Source of the DNA: Flavobacteriales bacterium
Lineage (GTDB): Bacteria; Bacteroidota; Bacteroidia; Flavobacteriales_F; PHOS-HE28
Assembly: GCA_026129465.1 (NCBI GenBank)
Contig: JAHCIA010000001.1
Coordinates: 2,679,964 to 2,743,963, forward strand
Reading direction: 5' to 3'
Length of the DNA stretch: 64,000 bases
Part shown: in pieces, positions 35,840 to 45,175 of the stretch
Layout of the letters: every line of letters starts with the position of its first letter
Position numbering within the stretch: the first letter of the stretch is position 1
Translations under genes and position numbers: made by a program
Notes under the pieces: generated by a model
Seen by the model: only the letters and a program-made list of their open reading frames with translations
Databases searched by the model: none
Told to the model about the DNA's origin: nothing

Positions 35840-38800
35840 ATGCGCTGGCCTGCTTCGGTGTTCGTGGTCCTCGTGACGGCCGGGCTTCAGGCCCAGGTGC
35901 CCTTGTTCCAGCGCCTCTCCGAGAAGGATGGCCTGGTCTTCAACGAAGTGCACAGCATGGCCTTCGATCGGCGCGGCATGCTCTGGGTAGGAACCGCCAT
36001 GGGCTTGGCCCGCTACGACGGACGGGAGTTCAAAACCTACACCACCGCCGACGGCTTGCCCGCGCCGCGGGTATATGCCATCAAAGTAGGGCAAGGGGAT
36101 GTGTTGTGGTTGGGCACGCCGAAGGGCCTTGCACGTCTGGATCCGGCCACCGACGATATCCAGCACTGGCGCATGGACACCACGGACCGGGAATCGCTGC
36201 AGCGCAATGGCGTGCGTGGTCTGCAACCACTGGCCAACGGCAAAGTGCTCTGCGCTTCATGGGAAGGAATCTACCTGCTCGATCCCGGCAATGGCGCTTG
36301 CCGTGCGCTGCGCGATGAGGATGGTGCACAACTCAAGGTGATCACCCGTCTGTTGCTGCCTGACAGCGCCGGACAAGGCTGTTGGCTCTCCTCCGAAGAC
36401 CATGGCCTGCTGTTCTTCGATGCGCGCAGCGAAAAGGTGCTGCGCTCCGGTGGAGCCGTGCGCCACCCGCTGCTTGGCATCAAGGCCACCAATATGGTGC
36501 GGGACCACGAAGGCCGCATCTGGACCGATGACGCTTCGGACGGTGGCATGAACCTCTACCGCCCGGGCGATGGGCATGTGCTGCACTGGCCCCACGTACC
36601 GGGAAGGCCCGGCCTCCGCTATCCTCATGGGGTACTCTCCATGAGCATGGATCCGCAGGGCAGGATCTGGATCGGTGATTGGGAACCCCCGGCCATCATC
36701 CTCGACCCGCGCGATCATACCGTGATCACCCTGCCCTTCGACCATGGGGACCCGTTGGCTCTGCCGGACTACTCGGTGTCCGCCTTCGCCGCGAACACAC
36801 TTGGCCAGATGTGGGTGGGCACCCTCAGCGGCATCGCCGTGCATGACCCCTCCCGCTTCAGCTATCGTACCCTCTTGCACAAGCACATCGTTCCCGCGGG
36901 CTCGCGTGCGCCGCGCGGACTTGCCGAGGATGCGGAGGATCGAGTGTGGCTGCTCACGGACCACGATCTGATGCGCCTGAACGATGACGGTGTGGTGGAG
37001 CAGCACATCCCGCTGTTCAGCAGCGAAGCCACGGGCCGCGCCCTTTCCATGGTGTTCGTGGCCGGGCACCTGTACCTGTCCACCAACGAGGGCCTGCTGC
37101 GCGCCGATCCCGCCACGGGCCATATAGACCGCGTGAAGGAACATATGGAGGAAACGCGAACGCCTCCAAGCTTCGGCCGCTTGGTGGCTGGCCGCAGCGG
37201 CTTGGTATGGAGCTTCACCCGACAGGGCGACATTACTCGCTTCGACCCGGCCGACGGCACCTTCCGCCGGTTCGCACCTGGCACCGCCTTGGGCAGTGGT
37301 CAGACACAAGGGGTCATTTTGGACCTGATCGAGACCGCCGATGGCACGGTCTGGTTCGGCGGAGAACTTTCCGGCCTGGTGCGTATGGATCCGGGCACCG
37401 GGGACTTCGAGACCAACGACAAGGCCATCCGAGCACGGCGCGTTTCGGGTACACGGGTATTGAGCATCGCGGAAGACGCGGCAGGCCATATCTGGTACAG
37501 CCCCGATGGTGAAGGACTTGTCCGTTACTCCCCAGCGCAAGGCAGCTACACCACCTATGATGCCCGGCACGGCATGCCGATACCGGCCGCCGGGTGCATC
37601 GTGCCCGATGGCCATGGGCACCTGTGGGTGGGGTTGATGAACGGCCTCACCCGCTTCGACATCGCGAGCGAACGCTTCGTATCCATGGATATCGATGGCG
37701 GACAACGCTACCTGGGCGCCGGAAGACCATTGTTGATGCGCAGGAGCGGTGAGATCTGGCTGACGGTCCACGACAGGATCATCCGCTTCATGCCGACGGT
37801 GAACGACATGCTTCCGCCCCCTCGTCCGCCGGTGATCTTGCAGCTATCCTCGTTCGGCGAATCCGTGACGATACCACCGGACGGGCGTCTGTCGCTGGAC
37901 CACACCCGGGACCAGTTGCGCATCCGCTTCAACACCTTTGATACCCCGGGCCGCATCGTGCGCTATGCGGTGCGGGAAGGGAAGGATGGTCCGTGGAGCG
38001 ATCGGGACCGTGGGGACGTGACCCTCGACAACATCCAGGATGGGCCGCATCACTTCCAATTGCGCGTGATGGCCAACGACGGACAATGGAGCGAGCCGCT
38101 CGACCTGTACGTGGACCTTGTGCCCCCCTGGTGGCGCACGCTGTGGTTCAGGATCGTCATGGCCAGCATGCTCGCCATCTCCTTCGTTGGGTTTTTCCGG
38201 CTTCGCATGGAGAAAGTGAGGCAGGAGGAGAAGCACCGTGGCGAAGTGGCGCGGACCATGGACGAATTGAAGCTGCGGGCACTGCGGGCACAAATGGACC
38301 CGCACTTCATCTTCAACTGCCTCAACAGCATCGATGGCTACATCGTGTCCAACGACCCCGCCAAGGCTTCGCATTACCTGGGCCGCTTCGCCAAGCTGAT
38401 CCGCCTGATCCTGCAATACAGCGACAGCACCACCATTCCCTTGGAGCGCGAAGTGGAGATGCTGAGGTACTACCTCGAGTTGGAGGCCCAGCGCTTCAGA
38501 ACTCCCTTCCAATTCAGCGTGCGCATGGAGGAGGGGCTGGAGGATGAAGCGATCCACATTCCCACGATGCTGGTGCAGCCCTTCGTGGAGAACGCCATCT
38601 GGCACGGCCTGCAACACAAGGAAGGGCAGGGGCACCTGCGGATCATGTTCCGGAACAGGGGTGATGACCTGGTCTGTACCGTGGAGGATGACGGGATCGG
38701 ACGTGAGGCTTCGCGCAGGATCAACGAAGGGCGGGAGAAGACCCACCGGAGCATGGGCATGCGCGTGAGCAGCGACCGCTTGGAACTGCTGCGCACGCGC

Positions 38801-38908
38801 GAACGGGGCACGGCGCATGTGGAAGTCTCCGACCTTCGCGACCCCACGGGCACCCTCGTCACCATTCACATCCCACTGCGCAGGGAGGCATTGGACGAAC
38901 AGGCATGA
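35840..38908 (+). CDS. Two-component-regulator-propeller sensor with LytS-type histidine kinase domain
   Basis: 1022 residues. The start at ATG 35840 gives signal peptide MRWPASVFVVLVTAGLQAQ. A large periplasmic beta-propeller pair covers about 25-620, with repeated GMLWVGTAMGLARYDG / HLWVGLMNGLTRFD units (Reg_prop). A Y_Y_Y domain (about 660-755) and one membrane helix (about 767-787) come next. The LytS-like His_kinase domain has its His in QMDPHFIFNCLNSIDGY (about 823), and a HATPase domain follows (PFVENAIWHGLQHKEG, EDDGIG). The stop overlaps the start of the LytTR regulator (ATGA). This is the sensor architecture often linked in Bacteroidota to surface or nutrient signals; the ligand is unknown. 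Confidence 0.94.
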   Translation: MRWPASVFVVLVTAGLQAQVPLFQRLSEKDGLVFNEVHSMAFDRRGMLWVGTAMGLARYDGREFKTYTTADGLPAPRVYAIKVGQGDVLWLGTPKGLARLDPATDDIQHWRMDTTDRESLQRNGVRGLQPLANGKVLCASWEGIYLLDPGNGACRALRDEDGAQLKVITRLLLPDSAGQGCWLSSEDHGLLFFDARSEKVLRSGGAVRHPLLGIKATNMVRDHEGRIWTDDASDGGMNLYRPGDGHVLHWPHVPGRPGLRYPHGVLSMSMDPQGRIWIGDWEPPAIILDPRDHTVITLPFDHGDPLALPDYSVSAFAANTLGQMWVGTLSGIAVHDPSRFSYRTLLHKHIVPAGSRAPRGLAEDAEDRVWLLTDHDLMRLNDDGVVEQHIPLFSSEATGRALSMVFVAGHLYLSTNEGLLRADPATGHIDRVKEHMEETRTPPSFGRLVAGRSGLVWSFTRQGDITRFDPADGTFRRFAPGTALGSGQTQGVILDLIETADGTVWFGGELSGLVRMDPGTGDFETNDKAIRARRVSGTRVLSIAEDAAGHIWYSPDGEGLVRYSPAQGSYTTYDARHGMPIPAAGCIVPDGHGHLWVGLMNGLTRFDIASERFVSMDIDGGQRYLGAGRPLLMRRSGEIWLTVHDRIIRFMPTVNDMLPPPRPPVILQLSSFGESVTIPPDGRLSLDHTRDQLRIRFNTFDTPGRIVRYAVREGKDGPWSDRDRGDVTLDNIQDGPHHFQLRVMANDGQWSEPLDLYVDLVPPWWRTLWFRIVMASMLAISFVGFFRLRMEKVRQEEKHRGEVARTMDELKLRALRAQMDPHFIFNCLNSIDGYIVSNDPAKASHYLGRFAKLIRLILQYSDSTTIPLEREVEMLRYYLELEAQRFRTPFQFSVRMEEGLEDEAIHIPTMLVQPFVENAIWHGLQHKEGQGHLRIMFRNRGDDLVCTVEDDGIGREASRRINEGREKTHRSMGMRVSSDRLELLRTRERGTAHVEVSDLRDPTGTLVTIHIPLRREALDEQA

Positions 38909-39651
38909 TCAAGGCGCTCATCATAGACGATGAATCGGCGGCGCGCCTGAAGATCGCCAGTCTCATCGCCATGCACTTCAGCGAACGCATTGCCGTGGCA
39001 GCCGAATGCGCCGATGGGGAGGAGGCGCTCAAGGCCATCGCGGAGCACAAGCCGGACCTGCTCTTCCTGGATGTGGAGATGCCGCGGCTCAGTGGTTTCG
39101 ACGTGTTGCGCCAGGCCGGCACGCCTACTTTCGACGTGATCTTCACCACCGCCTACGACCATTACGCCATCAAGGCGATCAAATTCGCCGCCATCGATTA
39201 CCTGCTCAAACCCATCGACATCGACCAATTGCGCGAGGCCATCGGCCGGGTGGAGCAACGCCGGGGCATGGACGGGCGCGCCGGCCGCGTGGAGCGTTTG
39301 GTGGAGGATGTGCGGAACGGGCATGACCCCACGCGACTGAGCATACCCTCCCAGCAGGGCTATGTGATGGTGAAGACCGCGGACATCATCTGGTGCGAGG
39401 CGGTGAACTACTACAGCGTGGTGCACCTGGTGGGGGGCGGTCAGGTGGTGAGCACCCGGTCTTTGAAGGAGGTGGAGGACACCCTGGAAGGCGGGTCCTT
39501 CCTGCGGATCCACCGCGGCCATGTCATCAACCTGGACCACCTGGAACGGTACATCCGGGGCAGTGGCGGGCAGGTGGTGATGAGCGACGGCAAGCACCTG
39601 GACGTGGCCCGCCTGCGCAAGGACGAATTGCTCGCCAGGATCGGCGGGTAG
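38905..39651 (+). CDS. LytTR-family response regulator
   Basis: 248 residues. Receiver domain with D9/D10 region (IIDDE), phospho-acceptor D56 (LLFLDVEMPR), T in FTTAYDHYAI and K in YLLKPID (about 107). A LytTR DNA-binding domain follows (about 150-245; GYVMVKTADIIWCEAVNYYSVVHL and SFLRIHRGHVINLDHLE). It is translationally coupled to the upstream propeller sensor. Likely targets are the two exported-protein genes just downstream. Confidence 0.96.
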   Translation: MIKALIIDDESAARLKIASLIAMHFSERIAVAAECADGEEALKAIAEHKPDLLFLDVEMPRLSGFDVLRQAGTPTFDVIFTTAYDHYAIKAIKFAAIDYLLKPIDIDQLREAIGRVEQRRGMDGRAGRVERLVEDVRNGHDPTRLSIPSQQGYVMVKTADIIWCEAVNYYSVVHLVGGGQVVSTRSLKEVEDTLEGGSFLRIHRGHVINLDHLERYIRGSGGQVVMSDGKHLDVARLRKDELLARIGG

Positions 39652-39778
39652 TCCGTTCACCGCCCGGTCCGTTCCTGCCATTCGCAGCCGGGATCGACCA
39701 TTCACAGCGCAGCGTTTTCCATGGCCTGGCCAGCAGGGGACTTTCGTGCCGTCACCACGACGACAACCCCCGACGACC

Positions 39779-42172
39779 ATGCGCAACGCCATCACCCGCC
39801 ACTTCAAGCGGAACATCACCGACATCCTCATCTGCGTCACCCTGGCCTGTGTGTTCGTACTGCTCAGCAGCGGCACCGTCTTCGGCCAGGGCAATGTGGG
39901 CATCAACAACGCCACGCCGCACGCCAAGTCGCTGCTTGACCTCACCAGCCAGGACAAAGGCCTGCTGGTGCCGCGCATGACCGCCGCCGAGCGCACCGCC
40001 ATGTTCCCCGTGGCCGATGCCACCGCCAGGGGCATGCTGGTGTACCAGACCGATGGCGCGCAGGGCTTCCACTACTATGATGGGGCCGTGTGGATCCACA
40101 TGGACCCCACGGCATCAGCCGCCGGCTGGGAACTCGATGGCAACGCGGGCACCGATCCGGTCAATGATTTTATCGGCACCACGGACAGCCGCCCACTGAT
40201 CTTTCGCACCAACAATGTGGAGCGCCTGAGGATCGGAGCGGCCGGCAACCTCGGCATCGGCATGTCACCGATCTACAACCTCGACATGTTGCAGCCGCAG
40301 TCGGTGATCCGCATGAACACCACCACCAACAACGATGGATCGGTGATCGAACTGCGCAACACCACGGCGGGGAACCACATGATCGGGCAGATCAACTTCA
40401 ACGATGCCGCGAACAGCTACGGCGGCGCCCTCCACTACCATGCCACCAACGGCATGGCCTTCTACAGCGGGAGCCAGAACCGCATGCGGCTCAGCACAGC
40501 CGGCAACCTCGGGCTCGGCATGGCTCCGGCATTCACCATCGACATGTTGCAACCACAGTCGGTGATCCGCATGAACACCACCACCAACAACGATGGATCG
40601 GTGATCGAGCTGCGCAACACCACGGCGGGCGACCACATCAACGGCATGATCAACTTCAACGACGCCACCAACAGCTATGGGGGCTCTTTGTGGTACCACC
40701 AGACCGGGGGCATGATCTTCCGCAGCGGCAGCCAGGAGCGGATGCGCCTGAGCACGGCGGGGAACCTGGGTTTGGGCATGACGCCCGTCTACAATTTGGA
40801 CATGCATGCGCCGAACCAGGCCGTGGCGCGCCTCAACTCCGGGAATGCCGTTAATGGAACCGTCATCGAGTTGAAGAACTCCACGGCGGGCGACAACAAC
40901 CTGGGCGCGATCAACTTCAACAACGCCGCCAACAGTTATGCGGGCCAGCTCTCCTACCATACCGTCAACGGCATGACCTTGCGCAGCGGTGGTGCGGAGC
41001 GCATGCGCATCGTTCCTGCCGGCAATGTGGGCATCGGCACAACGGTGGTTTCTCCCAACCACCGGCTGAATGTGGAGGGCAACAGCAACTGGCCACCGCT
41101 TCATGTACGCACCACCAGCGCCACAGGCTTCTCCGGGGCGCACTTCGCCAACGACCTCAACACGGCGCTTGCGCACATCGGGGTGGGCAACAGTGCCGCC
41201 GGGAGCCTGGCCAACCTGGGCTATGCGGGCACGGCCACCAACCACGCCTTCGTACTCACCACCAATGATGTGGAGCGCATGCGCATCGCCGCCAACGGCA
41301 ACGTGGGCATCGGCATGGCGCCCTTCTACAACCTGGACCTGCACGCGGACAACCAGGCGGTGGCCCGCTTCAACTCCGGGAACGCCGTGAACGGCACCGT
41401 CATCGAGTTGAAGAACTCCACGGCGGGCGACAACAACCTGGGCGCGATCAACTTCAACAATGCCGCCAACAACTACGCCGGCCAGCTGGCCTACCATGTC
41501 AGCCACGGCATGACCTTCCGAAGTGGTGGTGCGGAGCGCATGCGTATCGCCCCCGGCGGCAATGTGGGCGTCGGGGTCGCCGCACCCCTGGCCAAGTTTC
41601 ATGTGGAGGGCGCGTATGCCGGATGGGGCGTGGGCCTGGTGCGCAACACGGACCCCGCCGGTTGGAGCGGGATAGAGTTCCGCAACCACCTCAGCGATGC
41701 CGCCTCCTTCATCGGATTCAACAATGGCGCAGGCCATGGATACGCCGGCACCCCCAGTGACCATCCCTTCAGGATCTTCACCAATGGATTGTCCCGGCTT
41801 ACGGTGGCGGCCAATGGGGATGTGGGGATCGGCACCAACACCCCCACCACGAAGCTCGAAGTGAACGGCTTCACCAAATTGGGCAACGATGCGCCGGCCA
41901 TCAAGGTGAAGAAGCTCACCGGTACCACTGCGGCCACTGAGGGTGGCGTGGTGGACATCGCCCACGGCCTCGCTTCGGCGAAGATCCTGGGCATTCAGGT
42001 CCTCGTTCAGACCACGGGTGGCAATTGGCTCGGCGAGGCCTATACGCACGATGCCGAGTACCAGGTGCATGCCTTGGTGATGGCCGCGAACATCCGGATC
42101 CTGAACCACGCGACGAACTCGGGCTTCATCCTCAACCGTCCCGTGAAGATCCTGGTCACCTACGAGGAGTGA
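39779..42172 (+). CDS. Exported repeat protein with tail-fibre-like NLGIGMxPxYNLD units
   Basis: 797 residues. The N-terminal membrane/signal helix (ITDILICVTLACVFVLLSSGTVFGQ) follows a basic stretch; ATG 39779 is used. Then comes a SLLDLTSQDKGLLVPRMTAAERTAM module, common at the start of Bacteroidota surface-fibre proteins, followed by tandem units ending in ERMR(I/L)xxxGNxGIGxxxxxNLD. At least five units are seen. The C-terminus (KILVTYEE) has no T9SS domain. Similar repeats occur in phage-tail-like and collagen-like surface proteins. The role is unknown; it probably follows the LytTR system and directly precedes a T9SS protein (2-base gap). Confidence 0.75.
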   Translation: MRNAITRHFKRNITDILICVTLACVFVLLSSGTVFGQGNVGINNATPHAKSLLDLTSQDKGLLVPRMTAAERTAMFPVADATARGMLVYQTDGAQGFHYYDGAVWIHMDPTASAAGWELDGNAGTDPVNDFIGTTDSRPLIFRTNNVERLRIGAAGNLGIGMSPIYNLDMLQPQSVIRMNTTTNNDGSVIELRNTTAGNHMIGQINFNDAANSYGGALHYHATNGMAFYSGSQNRMRLSTAGNLGLGMAPAFTIDMLQPQSVIRMNTTTNNDGSVIELRNTTAGDHINGMINFNDATNSYGGSLWYHQTGGMIFRSGSQERMRLSTAGNLGLGMTPVYNLDMHAPNQAVARLNSGNAVNGTVIELKNSTAGDNNLGAINFNNAANSYAGQLSYHTVNGMTLRSGGAERMRIVPAGNVGIGTTVVSPNHRLNVEGNSNWPPLHVRTTSATGFSGAHFANDLNTALAHIGVGNSAAGSLANLGYAGTATNHAFVLTTNDVERMRIAANGNVGIGMAPFYNLDLHADNQAVARFNSGNAVNGTVIELKNSTAGDNNLGAINFNNAANNYAGQLAYHVSHGMTFRSGGAERMRIAPGGNVGVGVAAPLAKFHVEGAYAGWGVGLVRNTDPAGWSGIEFRNHLSDAASFIGFNNGAGHGYAGTPSDHPFRIFTNGLSRLTVAANGDVGIGTNTPTTKLEVNGFTKLGNDAPAIKVKKLTGTTAATEGGVVDIAHGLASAKILGIQVLVQTTGGNWLGEAYTHDAEYQVHALVMAANIRILNHATNSGFILNRPVKILVTYEE
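40283..41480 (+). repeat. In-gene DNA repeats of two types (offset 258 and 537 bp)
   Basis: The segment starting GACATGTTGCAGCCGCAG at 40283 recurs at 40541 (258 bp, 86 codons) with few changes. The segment AACTCCGGGAATGCCGTTAA at 40835 recurs at 41372 (537 bp). These encode the fibre-like units of the 797-residue protein. Exact copy limits were read by eye. Confidence 0.8.
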
Positions 42173-42174
42173 TC

Positions 42175-43719
42175 ATGTGCGCGATCTCCAACACGAAAGC
42201 CATGCGTATCTTCAAGCATATCGCCCCCTGGTTGCTGCCGATCTCGTTGCAGGCCCAGTTGTTCACCAACAACGGCGCCACCATCAGCACGGATGCCGGG
42301 ATCCAGGTCAACGGGAGCGCGCTCAACACCGCGGCGGGCGAGTTCGCCAACAGTGGCATCCTCACCATCACCGGCGATTGGACCAACAACGCTGGGAACA
42401 GCGGCTTCGGCGCGGGTCAGGGCGGCGTGGTGCTTGGTGGTGGTGACCAGGCGATCGGCGGCACGAGCATCACCGTGTTCAATGGTCTTGCCCTCGCGGG
42501 CACAGGCACCAAGACCTTGCTTCAGCATGCCGAGGTGGGTGGAGCCTATCCCGCACCAAGCGGCGTCCTCGCGCTCAACGACCGCCGGATGGATCTCAAT
42601 GGATTCGACCTCACGGTGCGGAACGCGGCACCCACGGCCATCACGCGCACCAGCGGTTTCATCATCAGCGAGCGCGACCCCTTGATGGGCTACTCGCGTG
42701 TTCGTTGGAACATTGGCGCGAGCGCATCAGGCAGTTTCCATGAGATCCCCTTCGGCGACCCCACCACCGGCGCGTACCTGCCGTTCTCCGCAGGGATCAC
42801 CACGGCGGGTACAGGGCCAAGTGGATGGATCGCGGTGGCCACCTATCCTACGGACCCGGTCCTGGCGCCCAACAACCGTCCGCTGCCCACAGGGTTGGCC
42901 ACACTTACGGATATGGGTGGCAATGAGAACGCGCACCGGGTCCTGGACCGCTGGTGGGTGATGGAGAGCGGCGACTATACGACCGCTCCGGTGGCGGAGG
43001 TCAAGTTCACCTATCGAGACAGTGAATGGGCCACCGGCACCAACACCATCATGGAAGGGGCACTGCAACTGGAGCGCTACCTGGGCGGCTGGAACATGTT
43101 CCCCACCGTGGTGGAAACCGTCGCCAATACGCTCACCACATCGGGTATTCCACTGCTCACCTCCACCTGGACCGCTTCCGAGTTCGGATCGCCGCTGCCC
43201 GTGGAGTTGATGGTGTTCGCTGGTGAGCGCATGGACCGGGACCATGTGGACCTGGACTGGGCCACGGCCACCGAGCAGGACAACGCGGGCTTCGAGGTGT
43301 GGAGGATGATCGATGGCGAAGCGGAATTCAAGCAGGTGGGCTGGGTGGATGGAGCGGGCTACAGCCAGCAGGTGCGCCATTATGGCTTCACGGATCGCAA
43401 TCGCACTTCTCGCGTCAGCTATTACAAGCTGCGGCAGGTGGACCACGCGGGCACAGGCAAGTGGAGCCCATTGGCCCCGGTGGCGGGGATGGACGATGGA
43501 TCGGACATGGTGCTCTACCCGAATCCGACGCGCGACGCCTTCTTTATCAGTGGACTCGCACCCGATGCGCGCGTGTCCTTGATCGATGGCAGTGGGCGCC
43601 TGGTGCGCGACATGGGTCCCGGTCCGCGTTTCGATGTACAGGGCCTGCGTGCCGGCATGTACATCGTGCGCATGGAGGCCGAGGGCGTCGTGCGGCAGGA
43701 AAGGCTGATCGTCCAGTGA
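42175..43719 (+). CDS. T9SS-exported surface protein, type A sorting domain
   Basis: 514 residues from ATG 42175; an in-frame ATG at 42202 gives a tighter signal peptide (MRIFKHIAPWLLPISLQAQ) and may be the real start. The body is beta-rich, with TNNAGNSGFGAGQGGVVLGG (fibre-like start), and later the typical PVELMVFAGERMDRDHVDLDWATATEQDNAGFEVWRM block that precedes many T9SS sorting domains. The C-terminal 75 residues (MVLYPNPTRDAFFISG ... LIDGSGRLVRD ... RAGMYIVRMEAEGVVRQERLIVQ) are a type A sorting domain. It starts 2 bases after the upstream fibre-like gene and is probably co-transcribed. Confidence 0.85.
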   Translation: MCAISNTKAMRIFKHIAPWLLPISLQAQLFTNNGATISTDAGIQVNGSALNTAAGEFANSGILTITGDWTNNAGNSGFGAGQGGVVLGGGDQAIGGTSITVFNGLALAGTGTKTLLQHAEVGGAYPAPSGVLALNDRRMDLNGFDLTVRNAAPTAITRTSGFIISERDPLMGYSRVRWNIGASASGSFHEIPFGDPTTGAYLPFSAGITTAGTGPSGWIAVATYPTDPVLAPNNRPLPTGLATLTDMGGNENAHRVLDRWWVMESGDYTTAPVAEVKFTYRDSEWATGTNTIMEGALQLERYLGGWNMFPTVVETVANTLTTSGIPLLTSTWTASEFGSPLPVELMVFAGERMDRDHVDLDWATATEQDNAGFEVWRMIDGEAEFKQVGWVDGAGYSQQVRHYGFTDRNRTSRVSYYKLRQVDHAGTGKWSPLAPVAGMDDGSDMVLYPNPTRDAFFISGLAPDARVSLIDGSGRLVRDMGPGPRFDVQGLRAGMYIVRMEAEGVVRQERLIVQ

Positions 43720-43724
43720 GGCTT

Positions 43725-44609
43725 TCAGGTGAACCGTTTCAACGCGGCCTCCACCTGCGTCACATAGCCTCCGCCGAAGAGGTTCACGTGCACCATCAGC
43801 GGATACAGGTCACACACGGCCACGCGCTCCTCCCATCCGGCCTCCAAGGGCCATTCGGCCTGGTAGGCGTTGTACATCGCTGTGTCGAAGCCACCGAACA
43901 GCTGCGTCATGGCCAGGTCCATTTCGCGGTGGCCGTAGTAAACGGCCGGGTCGATCAGGACCGGAAGACCTTTTGCATCGCACAGGAAGTTGCCGCCCCA
44001 TAGATCGCCATGGAGCAGGGCGGGAGGCTCGGCGGGGAAGAGCTTGTCCAGTTGGTGGAAGAGCCGCTCGAACCGGAAGGCCATGCCGCTCTCCACACGG
44101 CGCCTGTCGCGTGCCATTTTCAGCTGCGGTTCCAAGCGTTGGTGGATGAAGAATCCGGGCCAGTCGGGTGCCGGGGTGTTGCGCTGTGGCAGACCGCCGA
44201 TGTAATTGTCCCGGTCCAGCCCGAAACAGTTCTGCGTGTGCCGGTGGAGTTGTGCGAGTCCCCGTCCGAAGCGCTCCCAGAAACCCGGATCGCGGATACC
44301 GCCCTCCACCCAGGTCAGCAACAGAAAGCTGTCGTCGTGGTCCTCGCCGTGGGCGATCACTTCAGGCACCTGCAACGGCCCGGCCTCGCGCAAGCGGCGG
44401 AGGCCGTCCGCTTCCGCCTCGAACATGCCCGGGAACCTGTCTGCACTGTTGGTCTTCAGGAAGAAACGGCCGGCGTCGGTCTCCAGCCGCCAGGCATCGT
44501 TGATGGAACCACCACCCACGGGGAAGGCTTCCTCGATGTCGATCGGATGGCCCAAGCGGCGGCTGAGGTGCTCGCTGATCTGCTCGGACAAGGAACCCGA
44601 AACGGCCAT
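43725..44609 (-). CDS. Fructosamine kinase family protein (FN3K-like)
   Basis: 294 residues, the usual length for FN3K/ribulosamine kinases. The N-lobe has GGGSINDAWRLETDAGRFFLKTN, the C-lobe the catalytic LLHGDLWGGNFLCD loop and LIDPAVYYGHREMDLAM (metal-binding DPA). The family phosphorylates ketoamine-modified (glycated) amines or proteins to allow repair. It is convergent with the T9SS gene (5-base gap). No operon partner is evident. Confidence 0.94.
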   Translation of the reverse strand: MAVSGSLSEQISEHLSRRLGHPIDIEEAFPVGGGSINDAWRLETDAGRFFLKTNSADRFPGMFEAEADGLRRLREAGPLQVPEVIAHGEDHDDSFLLLTWVEGGIRDPGFWERFGRGLAQLHRHTQNCFGLDRDNYIGGLPQRNTPAPDWPGFFIHQRLEPQLKMARDRRRVESGMAFRFERLFHQLDKLFPAEPPALLHGDLWGGNFLCDAKGLPVLIDPAVYYGHREMDLAMTQLFGGFDTAMYNAYQAEWPLEAGWEERVAVCDLYPLMVHVNLFGGGYVTQVEAALKRFT

Positions 44610-44644
44610 GGATGTAAAGGTGATGCGCGGATCCGGAGAACCGC

Positions 44645-44652
44645 TAAATTTG
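44645..44652 (+). promoter_or_regulatory. -7 promoter box TAAATTTG for tRNA-Ala
   Basis: Exact match to TAnnTTTG, 29 bases upstream of the tRNA. The fructosamine kinase gene is divergent. Confidence 0.65.
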
Positions 44653-44681
44653 CGCTCCCTCGTCGTGAGGGTTGAAGTGAT

Positions 44682-44756
<75 letters not shown>

Positions 44757-44757
44757 G

Positions 44758-44785
44758 AAAGGCGGTCCAACAGGGCCGCCTTTTT
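44758..44785 (+). terminator. Rho-independent terminator of tRNA-Ala
   Basis: GGCGGTCC pairs with GGGCCGCC (one G-U) around loop AACA, preceded by AAA and followed by TTTTT. Begins 3 bases after the tRNA. Confidence 0.9.
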
Positions 44786-44974
44786 CGTTCCGACCATGCC
44801 CTCTGTCGGTGTGGTCGGGATCGGGCCGGAACCCCCTGCTTGCCCGGTCATGCTGGACCATACATCCCATTCGCCGTGTATAAACCTGTTGATAAGCAGG
44901 GACATGCAAGCGACAGGAGGCCTTCCCCGCTGTTGATCTTTGTTAAGCCAACAATGCACAGAAAAGGCCCCCGT

Positions 44975-44982
44975 TAACTTTG
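44975..44982 (+). promoter_or_regulatory. -7 promoter box TAACTTTG of the structured RNA
   Basis: Exact TAnnTTTG match in a gene-free interval on the plus strand; a TTTG lies at 44939-44942 but is farther than the usual -33 spacing. No plus-strand protein gene follows until 47930, which points to a non-coding transcript. Confidence 0.6.
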
Positions 44983-44987
44983 TGTTA

Positions 44988-45175
44988 CGAAGGCCGAAGG
45001 ATGCTGAGGCCGTTGTTCTTGAACATCTTGAAAGGGAGCGGGGGGGCCGGATTTTGGAACGATCAAGACCTGCTTGGGATCTTCGTCTCTGTTAGGTAGG
45101 TAGGGCAAGGTCCTCCCCTCTCTTTCACCATCTTGTTGAACGCCGTGGGCATTACGTCCGCGGCGTTCCTGTTTT
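44988..45175 (+). ncRNA. Candidate 6S-like structured RNA, about 185 nt
   Basis: The transcript is bounded by a TAnnTTTG box and a terminator. A long helix is formed by 45029-45045 (TGAAAGGGAGCGGGGGG) with 45111-45127; 16 of 17 positions pair, counting G-U, with one C-C mismatch. The enclosed 65 bases contain a smaller hairpin, GATCAAG-ACCTG-CTTGGGATC. Size, a long rod-like helix with internal bubble and an isolated promoter fit the 6S RNA layout; a 6S-type class has been described in Flavobacteria. A 32-codon frame from ATG 45001 overlaps it but looks unlike a protein. The class assignment is inference; the helix and boundaries are seen. Confidence 0.5.
45138..45175. terminator. Bidirectional terminator between the structured RNA and HD-PPK1
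   Basis: GAACGCCG (45138-45145) pairs perfectly with CGGCGTTC (45161-45168), followed by CTGTTTT on the plus strand. The hairpin overlaps the last codons and stop (TAA at 45152-45154) of the minus-strand polyphosphate kinase gene, so it could serve both convergent transcripts. Confidence 0.7.

Noticed and set aside
36257-37771. 504-residue minus-strand frame inside the propeller sensor
   Set aside because: The plus-strand frame has propeller, Y_Y_Y and kinase domains; the antisense product has none.
44888-44896. TGTTGATAA, similar to a DnaA box, as a sign of a replication origin
   Set aside because: Single imperfect site with no cluster, no AT-rich unwinding region and no dnaA nearby.
45001-45099. 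32-codon ORF in the structured RNA region
   Set aside because: Its sequence is dominated by the G-run of the helix and has no protein-like pattern; the RNA structure explains the region better.
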